Assembly: GCA_015179025.1 (NCBI GenBank)
Contig: WHUX01000505.1
Coordinates: 1 to 21,964 of the forward strand
Origin: Terfezia claveryi
Lineage: Eukaryota > Ascomycota > Pezizomycetes > Pezizales > Pezizaceae
DNA: 21,964 bases
Direction: 5' to 3'
Part shown: positions 8,553-18,543 of the stretch, piece after piece
Layout: every line of letters begins with the position of its first letter
Numbering within the stretch: the first letter of the stretch is position 1
Translations under genes and position numbers: made by a program
The notes under the pieces: generated by a model
Told to the model about the DNA's origin: nothing
The model's database searches: none
What the model saw: the letters and a program-made list of their open reading frames with translations, nothing else

Positions 8553-9900
8553 CATCTGCTATGTGATTGTCCTTGCCCTGAATGTATTCTAGGGTTAGGT
8601 CAAACTGACTCATAGTCTCTTGCTACCTTCTCTTCATCTGACTTTCAGGGATACTATCCATAAATATGACTAAGGGTTTGTAATCTATTTGGATAATCAC
8701 CTTATGACCCTGTAGTTTAGGTCTGAAATACCTTAGTGAGTCAACAATTGCTAATAATTTCTTATCAGTTGTTATGTAATTCATTTGTCTATCATTTAAT
8801 TTTCTAGAGTGAAATTCTGCTGGCCTGACAATACCATTCTCCATTTGGCCAATCTATCCTAAGATCCCTGTATTACTAGGATCTATAATTAAATAGATTG
8901 GAAGGCCTGAGTCATAATTAATTGGTTTGAGCACTTTGTTACTCATAATTAACTCCTTAATCTTCTTGAATAACTCATTATGCAAAAGAGTCCACATATA
9001 CTTTTTTGTTGACCCTTGCAATTTGGATAGTAGCTTAGCTATAGCTCCCAATTCTAGACAAAATCTTCTTAAGTAATTAACTATCCCTAGGAATTTCTGT
9101 AATTTCTTTTTTAAGTCAGGAATAGAGTAATTTGCTATTGAGTTAATTTTTTCTGGATCCATTTCCAACCCTTACTTGGTAATAATGAATTCTAGCACTT
9201 TTAGCCTTAGAGCTAGGATTTGGTATTTCTTTTTGTTAAAGAAAAACTTTTCCCTAGCTAATATCCTGCAGATCCCTCTTAACACTTCTTTATATTCCTC
9301 TAGGGTATCTGTTCCAATTAGAATATCATCTAGATAAACTATGACAGTTTTTCTAATATAATCCCTTAATAACCAGTTCATAGCCCTCATTATGGTTGCA
9401 TGTGCATTGCAGTCACCTTACTGTATAACTAGTGAGTCAAATTTCTCTAGATGATTTGTAAAGGTACTATGTTTTACTGATTCATGTACATGCCTAATAT
9501 TGTGATACTTATCTGCCAGATCAGCTGCTGAAATATATTTTTTGCTAGCTATCCAATCTAGTATTGCTTTAATATTTGGTATAAGTGTCTTATCCTTTTG
9601 CACCAGCTTATTTCTGGGTACATAGTATAGTAAAAATCTGGCCTATTGCTTACCATTCTTGTCTAAATCTCTTTTAGACTGTATAAACATAAGGATACTA
9701 TTAAGAGAACTAGATAGAACTATTCTTCTAGATTCTAGCTCAGTCCTTATTTTATCTGTAACTTAGTCTAAAAACCTAGTGTAATTTGTATAATATGTAG
9801 GTTCCTAAGTTGCTTCTTCAGGAACTATAATTTTATGCTCTATGATATCATAAGGTTCCCTAATAGAAGGCAGTACTGTAGGTTTCTCATCTGGGAATAG
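8553..9900 (-). pseudogene. Reverse transcriptase and RNase H of element 2
   Basis: The RT entry segment F-P-E-L-F-P-D-E-K-P and V-L-P-S-I-R-E is at about 9900-9860. The palm has I-S-A-A-D-L-A-D-K-Y-H-N-I (about 9530-9490), with the first catalytic Asp, and V-K-H-S-T-F. The second motif V-I-V-Y-L-D-D-I-L-I-G is intact at about 9350-9315. The thumb reads L-Q-K-F-L-G-I-V-N-Y-L-R-R-F. RNase H shows Y-L-I-I-D-P-S-N-T-G, then K-K-L-L-A-I-V-D-S-L-R-Y-F, and ends with G-K-D-N-H-I-A-D-V-L-S-R (about 8580-8550). The usual acidic E after D-K is K here (E-to-K by G-to-A). Several TAG/TAA stops but no frameshift are seen in this 1.3 kb. Confidence 0.92.
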
Positions 9901-10260
9901 TTCAGGAAATTCCTCAAATATATTGAACTTCATTTCTTCCAGATTAACTACATTTATAATTACTGGAGAACTTCTATTATCTTCTAACTCTGACCAGTCA
10001 GATAAGTCAAACTACTCCTGAGACCATTCTTGCTCTTCCTCTAGGTCTACTAACAGGTGTAGTTGGATCCAAAGTACTACTGAGACTGATTTTGGGTGGT
10101 GGATTAATCTACCTCCAACCTCTATCATAGTGGCCAATAGATCATCTCTTTTGAACCAATCTTCCTCTGTTCTACCTATATTCATAGCTCCAGTATGAAC
10201 ACTCTTTAGTGTATTCTTAGTTTGGAGCATTTTAATATCAATCCTAGTTCTACCTATAGG

Positions 10261-10647
10261 TTATATAGTAATTGTATTATCTTTAATATTTATAATTACT
10301 TTATAATCTCTCAGTGCAGGTTTACCAAATATAATGTCCCAATCTTTTAGATTGGCCACATAGAATATCCTAATCTCTTGATACCTTTGTAGGTCTACTG
10401 TAACTATTACTGTATTTGTCATTTGAGATCTGCTACTTTTGATTGTAGTTTCCAGAGGTTTCTTACTGATCTCTTTTAATAGTATATTAAACAGCTGATA
10501 ATAATTTGCTGATATTAAGTCTCCACCTAATGTGTATAGATTAAATAGTGTATAGATAATATATCTATTGATTTTAATTTCAGCTGCATTAGAGGTTCTA
10601 TGACTTTCTAGCACTAAAAACTTCTTTGAGTTATTAGGGTTTCTCAT
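10261..10647 (-). pseudogene. Retropepsin domain of element 2
   Basis: The open frame of 128 residues contains F-N-L-Y-T-L-G-G-D-L-I-S (about 10550-10510). I read this as the variant retropepsin active site D-x-x-T-x-G-G-D-L-I-S found in some fungal gypsy elements, with the catalytic Asp changed to Asn by G-to-A. The second landmark, W-D-I-I-F-G-K-P-A-L (about 10355-10320), matches the I-L-G-x-P-x-L segment. It is in the same frame as Gag and RT, separated by stops near 10670-10648. It would process the polyprotein but lacks its nucleophile-activating Asp. Confidence 0.72.
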
Positions 10648-10671
10648 AATCTATAGTATAGCTGACTTCTG

Positions 10672-12900
10672 CTATTTAATATCAATTTCTTGATAAGCAG
10701 TTTTCACTTTATTTAAGGGCCATGTTGGTCTAGGCCTATACTGCTGTCTAGCTGGAAATGTCCTAAATCCAGGCCTAGATTCCATAGATTGGTAAGCTGA
10801 AGACACCTTCCTATTTAGGCAATCTCTTGAAGTATATCTCTTCTGACTACAGTGATAGTAAGCCCCTGTCCTTGTAGCTTCTTCTCTCTTTCTTTCCTGC
10901 TCAGCATAAAGTATGTATTTGGTTTTATCTTTTCTAGCATTAGGAAAGTTGCCAAAGAGTCCTCTTGACCCTCCTTTCTTGCTAGCTACTTTAGCTGCAT
11001 TCTTGGCCACCTTATCTAGCAATTTGAATTCAGATTTAGTCTATTCTATAGGTTTGTCAGGACCCCATTGCTTGTCAGACTTCTTCTAATGCTGTTGCAA
11101 GGATTTTGTTTCCTGTTTGAGGATATCTTCCTGAACTGTAATTTTGTTATGTATTTCCTTAAAAGTTGACTCATATGAAATTAGCCCTTTAACTTTAGCC
11201 TTAAGCAGGGGTACTAGTCCATCCACTAGTTTCATTTTGAGTACATGATCACTTATTATGTCCTTCCCATTTAAATCTTTGCACTTAATTTTAAATTCTT
11301 TCAGGTTCTATACATACTGTATGATAGTAATCTCTGGTCTCTAATAGTATGCCAGATATTTTTTCCACATAATTTCAGATGCAACTATAGAGATAAGTTT
11401 TCCTCTTAGTTTCAATATAAATTTATGGAAATTCCTTTCCTCAATATTGGTTTTCTCAGAGCAATACTGATTATACCAAGTTTGAGCACTGCCTTCAAAC
11501 ATAAAGCTTGCTCTATCCCAACTTGCTATATCTATCCCCTAATACTCTACCCACTTCTACAACTATTATACATAGTTGTCAAAGGTAGTTTAATCTCTCC
11601 ACTTTTCTGATACTCCATCAATTTGTAGAGTGTTAGGGATCTTTGCAAGTTTGTTTGCCTTCTTTACTAGAGATTTGCTAATTTGTTGTGAAGGTATATT
11701 TTGACCAGTCCTCTTAGACTATTCTAAGTGGTAAGGGCTAGGTTCTCTACTAGACCTTTTCTTTCTATTATTATCAGAACCATTATCTGACTGGTCACCC
11801 TCAGATCCAGATACTGGATCATCTCTATCTCTAGCTGCACCTCCTGAAGACCTCTTACCAGAATCCTTTTTTGGACTCTTATCCTTTTTGGTATGTCCTA
11901 GTTCTTTTTTCTTCTTGTTAGGTGGTGGTGGCATATCTTTTCTAGATATTTCTTCTATATCTGTTTCATAATTATCATCATCTTCTTCCTTATATTGGAC
12001 ACTCTTCCCCTTGCCCTTATCTCCTATTCCAAACAGTTTCCTTCCTATCTCTTCATGAGTCTCTATAGGTTATGTTATAGGAGGTACTATTTCTAGTGTT
12101 TCCAGATTATACAGGTTACCCATAAGTATGTACTATATCAAGAAAGGCCAGTTTAATACTAGCTATAGAACTTCTTTATATGGGTTATATATTAGGTAAG
12201 GCCATATTGCTTTTGAGGTAGATGAGAGTTGGAGGTCCATTTGATATGACTTATCAAATTGGTCCTTTTGTTGGAAAATTATGAACTTTTCTGCTTCTTC
12301 AGCCAACAGTTCCTTTTTCCTTTTTGACAATATATTGTTTATTATTAGGTATACAAATACCTATGATAGCCTTTAATACTATGAGGATTCATTTTTATCT
12401 CAAAAAGCTTTTGTTGCAGGAGGTGTTATGACTTTTATTTCTGGTAAGACTGAATTTGGTCCAAAAGTTATTTCCCTTCTTTCTATATCCTTATCTGGAA
12501 TATCTTTCCCAACTGGGACTTTCTTTTTAGGGGTATTAACTAACTTGGCCTTAAGTGCTTCTAGCTCCTTACTTGTCATTGCCTTCCTCCTGTTTCTCCT
12601 AGCTCTTCCCTCCATAACTCTACTAGTACTTTTCTATTTAGGAGTCTCCATGTCTATCAGATATTATATCACTGATTCCTTAGACTCTGTTTCTTCTATT
12701 TCTACTTTCTTTAAGGTAGATCCTAATGAGGAAGGATCTACTTCTTATCAACTTCCTTCTTATCCTCTATCTGTTGCTTCTGATACCAAGGTTAACTATA
12801 GTAAGAGAGAAAAAAGACTAAAGGGAAAAAGGGTTACTTTTGTTAATAAAATTATTGTAGGAGCAGGGTTTCCTCTTAATGCTGGGAAGAAAGTTGAGTG
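10672..12900 (-). pseudogene. Gag of element 2
   Basis: The N-terminal part (12615-12400 open) is rich in Lys/Arg (E-G-R-A-R-R-N-R-R-K). A disordered middle (11934-11719) carries K-K-K-K-E and S-G-S-E-G-D runs. The capsid part follows with L-Q-I-D-G-V-S-E-K-W (about 11630) and F-M-F-E-G-S-A-Q-T-W-Y (about 11505-11475), a typical gypsy Gag signature. A zinc knuckle reads Y-Y-H-C-S-Q-K-R-Y-T-S-R-D-C (10882-10841), in which the first Cys and the His are Tyr and both Gly are Ser or Arg, all transition changes. All parts share one frame. Stops are numerous in the capsid. The true start is not determined. Confidence 0.8.
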
Positions 12901-13682
12901 AAAGGATAGGGGTTAGACTGCTAGGTATTTGTGTTCTTTTTGGAGGAAAAGGTACAGAAACTTTCCTTGTTCTGCTTATTGAGAGAATTCCTAATTTTTC
13001 TTTAGGCTAGGTAGAGAGTGAGGCTAGGATACTCTTTGGAGTTTAGATATTGATAGGACCAGTTTCTATAATCCACACCCTTATTGGACTTCTGAGGTAG
13101 TTTCTAGGTCTCAGAGTTACCAGTTGAGGTAGTTTCTTTTTCTATATCCTCTTTTTTAATCAAGAGTTCTACCTTCTTTACTTCCTTAATTGACTTTTTA
13201 GCCTTTTCTATACTTCTCTTCTTTTTGAAGTATACTGCAGCTATACTATATGATAGCTGTTTGATAAAGAATAAATTAGCAGAGATTTTATTATTACTCT
13301 TTTTTAATTTATTTATTTTCTTTACCTAATTTGCCCCAGTTGCTTTCTTGGCCAGTTTTACTACTTGCTACTACTTGTAGACTTTTACTGATTGCTATTT
13401 GTTAAATAGTCTTACTGTTGCTATTTAAAGGATAGTCTTACTGCTGACTGTCAGACTTTGTGCTACTGTATTTTATGCTATAGTAGGCTTATACTGGCTC
13501 TAGTTTCTACTCTTGTTGGTAGAAACTTTATTGATTAGGTAAGGTTGATCAGGCCTTCCTAGTTAGGTAAGAATCAAGTTCTTAGGTTAAAAAAATATAA
13601 AGTGTTATTAAGGGGACTGGAAGATCAGATTAGATAAGATAAGGATCTTATCTAATCAGATAATCTTAAGCTAGTAATATAT
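12901..13682 (-). other. 5' leader of element 2, no coding signal
   Basis: This is AT-rich sequence between the 5' LTR and the readable part of Gag. No open frame of note is seen on the minus strand. A primer-binding site cannot be identified next to the LTR at 13682, where the minus strand reads ATATATTACTAGC. It holds one strong inverted repeat at 13628-13657. Confidence 0.5.
13628..13657. repeat. Inverted repeat with GATAAG arms in element 2 leader
   Basis: GATTAGATAAGAT at 13628-13640 and its exact complement ATCTTATCTAATC at 13645-13657 are separated by AAGG. It could fold as a 13-bp hairpin in the element RNA about 30 nt from the LTR. GATAAG is also the core bound by fungal GATA factors. 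Role unknown. Confidence 0.6.
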
Positions 13683-14213
13683 ACTATAAAGTAGATTACT
13701 AATAGTGTATTGTTTAGCCTCACTATTAAAGTTATTACCAATAGCATAAGATTACTGTAATAGGTAAAGTAGTATAGGAGTACCAAAGGCACTTAAAGAT
13801 TAACCAGTAGAACTTCTATATTGATTGCACTTTAACTATATTCTGAGTTCTAACTATCTGTTCAACTAAAGGGAAATTCAGGGGACTATATGTGTTTCTA
13901 ACAGAGCAGTGCTAGGGCAGTGCTAAGGTAGTGCACTATTATCTGACCCTTATATGTAATTGAGATTAATATAATAGAAACTTCTAGATAGTACTTCCAA
14001 ATACTATCTAGTACAAAATAGGTTAAGTCTTAACTTTGAATTATATATATAAAAGTATATGATAACATATGAAAGCATATGAAATATTAGTAAGGCAGAC
14101 AGCACACAGAATGTTGTATGTTTTGAGATGCTTGCTGAGTAAGAAAATACATAAAAAATACATTTGTGAGGGAGAGGATTAGTCATAGGGTATGAGTAAG
14201 CCACTTCCTTATC
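13683..14213 (-). repeat. 5' LTR of element 2
   Basis: This copy matches 4617-5145. Its outer end reads ATAAGG on the minus strand instead of TGTAAGG, and the terminal bases have decayed. The divergence from the 3' copy (about 9% by eye) is dominated by C/T and G/A exchanges. A molecular-clock age is therefore not safe. Confidence 0.9.
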
Positions 14214-14944
14214 TTTATACTATAAACATCACTAAGTCTCAAGCAGACATCCTAACTTCTAGAAAAAACCTAGCAGATAGAATAGTATAAGATAGTAACA
14301 ACCACTGTTCCTCTCTATATAATAATTAGTACAGATGTTAGAGCTATTTTTAGTTCTATTGAGTATTTGGACTTCTATATTAATGGAGATTTGAATTAGG
14401 GAATTGAGCTATTACAGGAAAGAGACTCTATAAAACAGCATACCAAAAGGTTTATCGAGGATGGGGCCTATATTATAATTCCTCTAAAGGAGTGGGTAGT
14501 CATCAACTTTTATCACCATTCAAAAGCAGTTCAGGACCTTTGACCTAACTTTTTATATATATTATATGAAAACAACAACAATATAATCATATTGAAATAG
14601 CTCAGCTATGCGGACCAAAAACTTGTTTTAAAGGGTATAGATATATAACTCATTTTTCTATACCCCCTCCATTTCTTTTTTTAGAGACAAATCAATAAAT
14701 ACAATAGTAGTTGTTATATCAAAAGTTACTTCATATATAAGAGCTTTAGTACAAAGTATAAGCTAACCAAAATAGGCTACTTGACATAATTACCCTATAT
14801 TTATATAGGCTATAAACTAACTTTTAGTTACTATTATTATACTAATATACAACTATCTCTATTATAAGAGATAGAGGAAGAGATCGAAGAAGAGTATATT
14901 TATGACCTTAGTAGTACAAGAAATTATTAGTACCCAACAGTATC
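14214..14944. other. AT-rich stretch without recognisable gene
   Basis: Beyond the LTR of element 2 the sequence is AT-rich and full of stops. A plus-strand run near 14400-14545 (with I-P-L-K-E-W-V-V-I-N-F-Y) is moderately open but matches no family I can name. It may be more of the transposon debris that follows. Confidence 0.5.
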
Positions 14945-15342
14945 TTTCTCATGATACTAGTGCTGGTAGGACTGATATTGATATGCTCGAGACCTATATT
15001 CATAAATACCCTGAAACTATATTCCTTACCTTGTTCGTATATCATTCTAGCATCTTATAGAAATATTGATACAGGCTAGTAAAGGAGGGTATTGGGATTG
15101 TTGAATGTGAAGTTAGTCCAAAACCTATTTATCAGCAGATTGTGGTAGTACTCTATGTGCTTGAAGGAGGGGGTAGAACTAGATAAAGGACTCGAATTGC
15201 ACTAAATATTAGATATGGCATAGTATGGAAATACATCTGGTAAACAATTGAGTTACTATATAGGCTACTATTCGAGTATGTATACTGGCCTTTACATCCT
15301 GTTGACTATCCCTTTAAGAGTAGGTATAGAGTCTTGTAAATG
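14945..15342 (+). pseudogene. Degraded DDE (Harbinger/DDE_4-like) transposase N-terminal fragment
   Basis: One plus-strand frame holds together for about 400 nt with only a handful of stops, mostly TAA/TAG/TGA where Gln or Arg codons would fit. It reads P-I-Y-Q-Q-I-V-V-V-L-Y-V-L-E-G-G-G, then R-I-A-L-N-I-R-Y-G-I-V-W-K-Y-I-W and L-L-Y-R-L-L. That is the helix-turn-helix layout preceding the DDE domain in fungal Harbinger-type transposases (a Q-L-x-V-x-L-Y-x-L-G-x-x-G segment, then a recognition helix with G-T-V). The catalytic DDE region is not seen. It is read from memory of the family, so the assignment is tentative. Confidence 0.5.
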
Positions 15343-15370
15343 TAAGTTTAGGGATTAGGACAATCTGATA

Positions 15371-15402
15371 AGATTATCTAATAATCTTATATTAGATAAT
15401 CT
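15371..15402. repeat. Perfect 12-bp inverted repeat after transposase remnant
   Basis: AGATTATCTAAT (15371-15382) and its complement ATTAGATAATCT (15391-15402) flank an 8-nt loop. The surrounding 15360-15430 bases repeat GATAAGAT/TTATCTAAT words similar to those at 13628-13657. Confidence 0.55.
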
Positions 15403-15680
15403 CTAATTAGTAATAATAATAGATAAGATAAATACTTGGTAATTGATTAGAATGTTGTGCCAACCAGACTAGGGTCACCTGTACAACTAACTTTGAATAC
15501 CCCTACTAGTATTAGTCTAGTTACATACTTTTTATCTGGCTACTAGTTAGGCCTTAGGCTTATGTTTTGCTTTTACTGGCAAATTAACTTGCCTTATCCT
15601 AAATCCACCTAGGTTTCTGAGTGACTCATTATTGTCCCCTTCTCTGTACTAGGACTGCATACGGGGTATTAGTAATCAGT

Positions 15681-15702
15681 AAAAAAAAAATTAAAAAAAA
15701 AA
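15681..15702 (+). other. Double A10 tract at the compositional boundary
   Basis: Ten A, two T and ten A mark the junction between AT-rich debris on the left and GC-balanced, CpG-containing DNA on the right. It could be a retroposon tail or simply slippage. The sequence to its right shows no clear tRNA-like promoter boxes. Confidence 0.6.
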
Positions 15703-16285
15703 GGGCACTCTGCCAGACTCAAATTTAGACTTGAACTAACCTCATGCACCTGTACATCACATGTCATCCAGGACTCGGGTTCTAATGTAGATCCATCTAA
15801 TCAAAGGCTTATCCACAGGGGGGAGACAACGAATGGGAGAATCAAGTTTATTCGAAACAACTGTGTATTCCAAACGACCCATTTTTGCCAATTCGCCAGA
15901 CATTCCATACTCCAACACAAAGACAAAGTAAAACGAAAGATCATCTTTGTTACAACTCATGTGCCGATGTATTCAAGCGATCCAATCTTTCCATGAGGGC
16001 AACTAGGAAAAAACGATAAGAGAAAAACCGAAGGCACGAGTCCACCAGCAACAAATAAACATGCCTAAAAGTGAATGGTATCAAAGGTAACGACCGCATC
16101 AATAGAGAATGAACAAGAAATGGAGAATTGGTGACTAGTCATCTGAGGAGCTGAGCTCCAGGCGTTTGGCAAGATTCTGATACTGGCAGATACACGTACA
16201 TCTCCCGCGAGAAACAAAGAAAAGGATAATGGTGGGATTGGGAATGGAAGCAAGCTATCTCAGAGCCAGTGACTCCAATCTGAAC
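15703..16285. other. Intergenic / 3' flank of the trehalose-complex gene
   Basis: GC-balanced DNA downstream of the minus-strand gene's TAA stop at 16286-16288. Short open frames on both strands (for example minus 15757-15960) show no recognisable domain. It should include the gene's 3' UTR; no clear polyadenylation signal was identified. Confidence 0.45.
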
Positions 16286-17352
16286 TTACCTGAGTGAGGC
16301 AAGCTTCTGTAAAGCAAGATGTACACCTTTTAATCCGCGTTGTTAGCTCTATTTTTCTCAGTGTCGACATTAAGCAAAGTAGATTCTTACCCGCAACACC
16401 TTGTGCTAATGTAGCACAGGCCTCTGTATTCCGCATTCCCACACTGACTGTTGTGACATGAGGGATTTTATCCCTCTGCTCATTGGCCCATCGGAAGATG
16501 ACCTCATCGTCCCTGTCGTCTCCGATGACCAGCAAGAAATCCGGTTGGGTTTGTGGGTCTCCTGCCTGCTCAGCTCTGTCCCGGAGAATATCCATGACCT
16601 TCATTGCTGCAGTCGCTTTGCTGCATTCGATGGACTCTACAGCAACGGCTCCATCGACTGGAACAGCGCGAATGCTCTGGTTTTCAAATCTGTCGTTCAC
16701 ATCGTTTGCACACTCAGCTGCCTGGCGAGAGGCAGTGACCATGTCTTCGGCATTGCGGTAGTGGAACAAGAATGAACAGTGACGGGCTTCGATGTAAGTT
16801 CCAGGCGTTCGCTCACGGTAGTATTGGAGGATGTCATGAACCTGACTTTTCCATTTTTCACATTCTGCCTCTGGCCGTGCAGCTCTAATCCATTTAGTTT
16901 TTTCAAATGGGCGAATAAAGCAGCCGGTCTCCGCAATCAACCCAAGCCCAGGGACACGGCGGAATAACCTTTCCAATTCCTAAATTCACCTGTTAAACTC
17001 ATCCTCATGAAATCATGTAGATGACACTTACTTCAGGTGTCCTTCCGCTCATAACGTAGACAATATTTTTCTTGACAGAGAGAAGATCATTGAGGATATC
17101 TATCGTACGTTGAGGACTTGTCATAATAACGTTTGTTGGAGCTCCCCAAGATGCAAGGGTGCCTTCATAATCTAGGATGATCAATCTCTTGTTCGAACTG
17201 GAATAATATTCTCCTAGTTTCTTGGATGAAAGTCTGGGGATGGTGCTCAACCCTCTTCGCTGTTCCTCCTCGTATGCTTCATTCCATTTAGTCATGAAGC
17301 CTGACACCCAGTTCGTGGCGGTGTGGTGTGTAGTAGCGTTATATAGAATTTC
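16286..17352 (-). CDS. HAD phosphatase-like (TPP) domain half of the trehalose-complex gene, open across two introns
   Basis: From 17352 the frame is uninterrupted to the stop once introns 17031-16980 and 16390-16327 are removed. HAD motif I is L-D-Y-E-G-T-L (17175-17155): the first Asp is present, but the second Asp of D-x-D is Glu. Motif II is M-S-G-R-T-P-E beside the first intron, and motif IV is G-D-D-R-D-D-E (about 16523-16503). The last exon completes G-V-H-L-A-L-Q-K-L-A-S-L-R, the usual C-terminus. Asp-to-Glu in motif I is expected to weaken phosphatase activity and is typical of regulatory TPS3/TSL1-type subunits rather than TPS2. This is inference from motifs; a catalytic TPS2 cannot be excluded without alignment. 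Confidence 0.82.
16327..16390 (-). other. Intron 7 of the trehalose-complex gene
   Basis: 64 nt; donor GTAAGA at 16390, branch GCTAAC, acceptor AAAAG. Splicing yields G-V-A-G-V-H-L-A-L-Q-K-L in frame and a TAA 38 nt later. Confidence 0.85.
16980..17031 (-). other. Intron 6 of the trehalose-complex gene
   Basis: 52 nt; donor GTAAGT at 17031, acceptor TTTAG. It joins S-G-R-T-P-E to E-L-E-R-L-F in frame. Confidence 0.85.
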
Positions 17353-17832
17353 CATCGTTTCTTCTTCTCCTCTGGTGACATTTCCAAGGCCTTTACGAAC
17401 GCTTCTGCACATTGTCTGTTATTCCATGGGTTGACGGGAATATGTGCATTTTCGAAAAGGGCTGCACTGCCTGTAAACTCAGACAGAATGAGAGGGCTAT
17501 GCTTCTTGTCCTGGAAGTAAACGAATTCATGAGAAGTCAGTTCATCCCTTCTCGCAAGCTAGTGACCACCAGAGCATCTGCAATTGTAAGAGCGCGATAT
17601 ATTGTGAGAACGAAATATCCTGGTGGAGGAAGACGACAGGGCTGTGTGCGAGGTTTGCGTGAGAGGAATTGATTCGGGTAACAATGTCTGAGACTTGGTT
17701 CTGCAAGTCGTAGTTTTCTGTTGTTGAGAGAGCAACCTGAATCAATACAACCTTTCCATCCCATTCGGGATGTTTGTCGAGGAACTGCTCGTATGCAAGC
17801 AACTTTTGGCGAACGCCTCGAACATGATCCAA

Positions 17833-17891
17833 CTTCAGGCAAACACAAAATCAGTACGATGAGACCCAGATAAAGTTCGTTAAGAGCATAC
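17833..17891 (-). other. Intron 5 of the trehalose-complex gene
   Basis: 59 nt; donor GTATGC at 17891, acceptor TGAAG. It joins V-A-R-D-K to L-D-H-V-R-G between codons. Confidence 0.8.
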
Positions 17892-18387
17892 CTTGTCACG
17901 GGCTACAATCAATTTCTTTCCACGGTACCGCTCCTTGATAATCTTGATCCATTCTTCAACAGCTTGGTCCTTTCGTCTCAAGTCTAATGAAACAGGATCG
18001 ATGCCAATTGGATCGCTTGTAACATGGATAAATCGATCTTCCAGCTGGATACCGTTCGGCGTGGCTTCCACATATAAGAGTCTACTGCATGTTTGCAGAA
18101 AGTGGCGAGTATATTCCGGAGTCTGAAACCCACTAGGCAGGCACGAGCATACCTTCGAGGAGCTGTCTTCGGACAGCCAGGCAACGGAAAACCTCTGAAG
18201 ATGGGAAAGCAACGTGCAGGAAAAGCTGATTTTTGCATCGGGAATTTATCAGGATCATCTTCGGACAAGGAGCAGGTGATAATCATGTATCCAGATCTGA
18301 TCACCTTTTTATAGTCACGCACAATAGTGTCTGCAAAGGCCTGAATTCAATGCAACATAGTAGCACCATGAATGATCTTCGTAAGCC

Positions 18388-18436
18388 CTAGAAATGATTA
18401 GTTTTTATCCTGGAATAACAATAACCACCTACTTAC
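18388..18436 (-). other. Intron 4 of the trehalose-complex gene
   Basis: 49 nt; donor GTAAGT at 18436, branch-like ACTAAT, acceptor TCTAG. It joins P-R-S-K to A-Y-E-D-H-S-W in frame. Confidence 0.8.
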
Positions 18437-18475
18437 TTCGACCTCGGATGATCAGGTATCTGGTTGTGGAAGACA

Positions 18476-18532
18476 CTACATGACTTTCTTTAGCACTATC
18501 TTACTCAGGTTCAGAAGCACAATGGAACTCAC
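18476..18532 (-). other. Intron 3 of the trehalose-complex gene
   Basis: 57 nt; donor GTGAGT at 18532, branch-like GCTAAA, acceptor TGTAG ending at 18476. It splits the Pro codon of L-W-P. Confidence 0.75.
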
Positions 18533-18543
18533 GGCCACAGCAT
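18533..18543 (-). other. 11-nt microexon of the trehalose-complex gene
   Basis: ATGCTGTGGCC encodes M-L-W and two bases of Pro, and lies between two canonical introns of 54 and 57 nt. It joins H-Y-C-K-E upstream to V-F-H-N-Q-I-P-D-H-P downstream in frame, giving the conserved C-K-x-x-L-W-P-x-F-H block of the family. Confidence 0.7.

Larger units (their letters stand above)
4617..14213 (-). mobile_element. Complete Ty3/gypsy chromovirus (element 2), 9.6 kb, nearly CpG-free
   Basis: Direct repeats of about 530 bp at 4617-5145 and 13683-14213 bound an internal region of about 8.5 kb that reads on the minus strand. Domain order is Gag, retropepsin, RT, RNase H, an extra zinc-knuckle domain, integrase and chromodomain. 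Gag through the knuckle domain (about 12615 to 6970) stays in one frame. One single-base loss near 6961-6970 moves the integrase and chromodomain to another frame, which then stays open to 5210 apart from stops. Stops and lost catalytic residues are almost all transitions. Reading every line I found only one CG dinucleotide (8327-8328). The element abuts the end of the element 1 LTR; no target-site duplication can be seen. Confidence 0.93.

Noticed and set aside
12428..12901. Plus-strand open frame of 157 residues with hydrophobic N-terminal half
   Set aside because: It is antisense to the Lys/Arg/Glu-rich N-terminal part of element 2 Gag; the hydrophobic look is the reverse complement of those codons.
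15700..15755. Possible tRNA-derived SINE beside the A-tract (AGTTCAAGTCT on the minus strand)
   Set aside because: There is a weak B-box-like word only; no A box at the right distance and no tRNA-like fold.
15757..15960. Minus-strand frame of 67 residues
   Set aside because: No recognisable motif; it lies in the 3' flank of the trehalose gene.
16458..16775. Plus-strand frames opposite the phosphatase domain
   Set aside because: The minus strand carries conserved HAD motifs and splice sites, so the plus frames are shadows.
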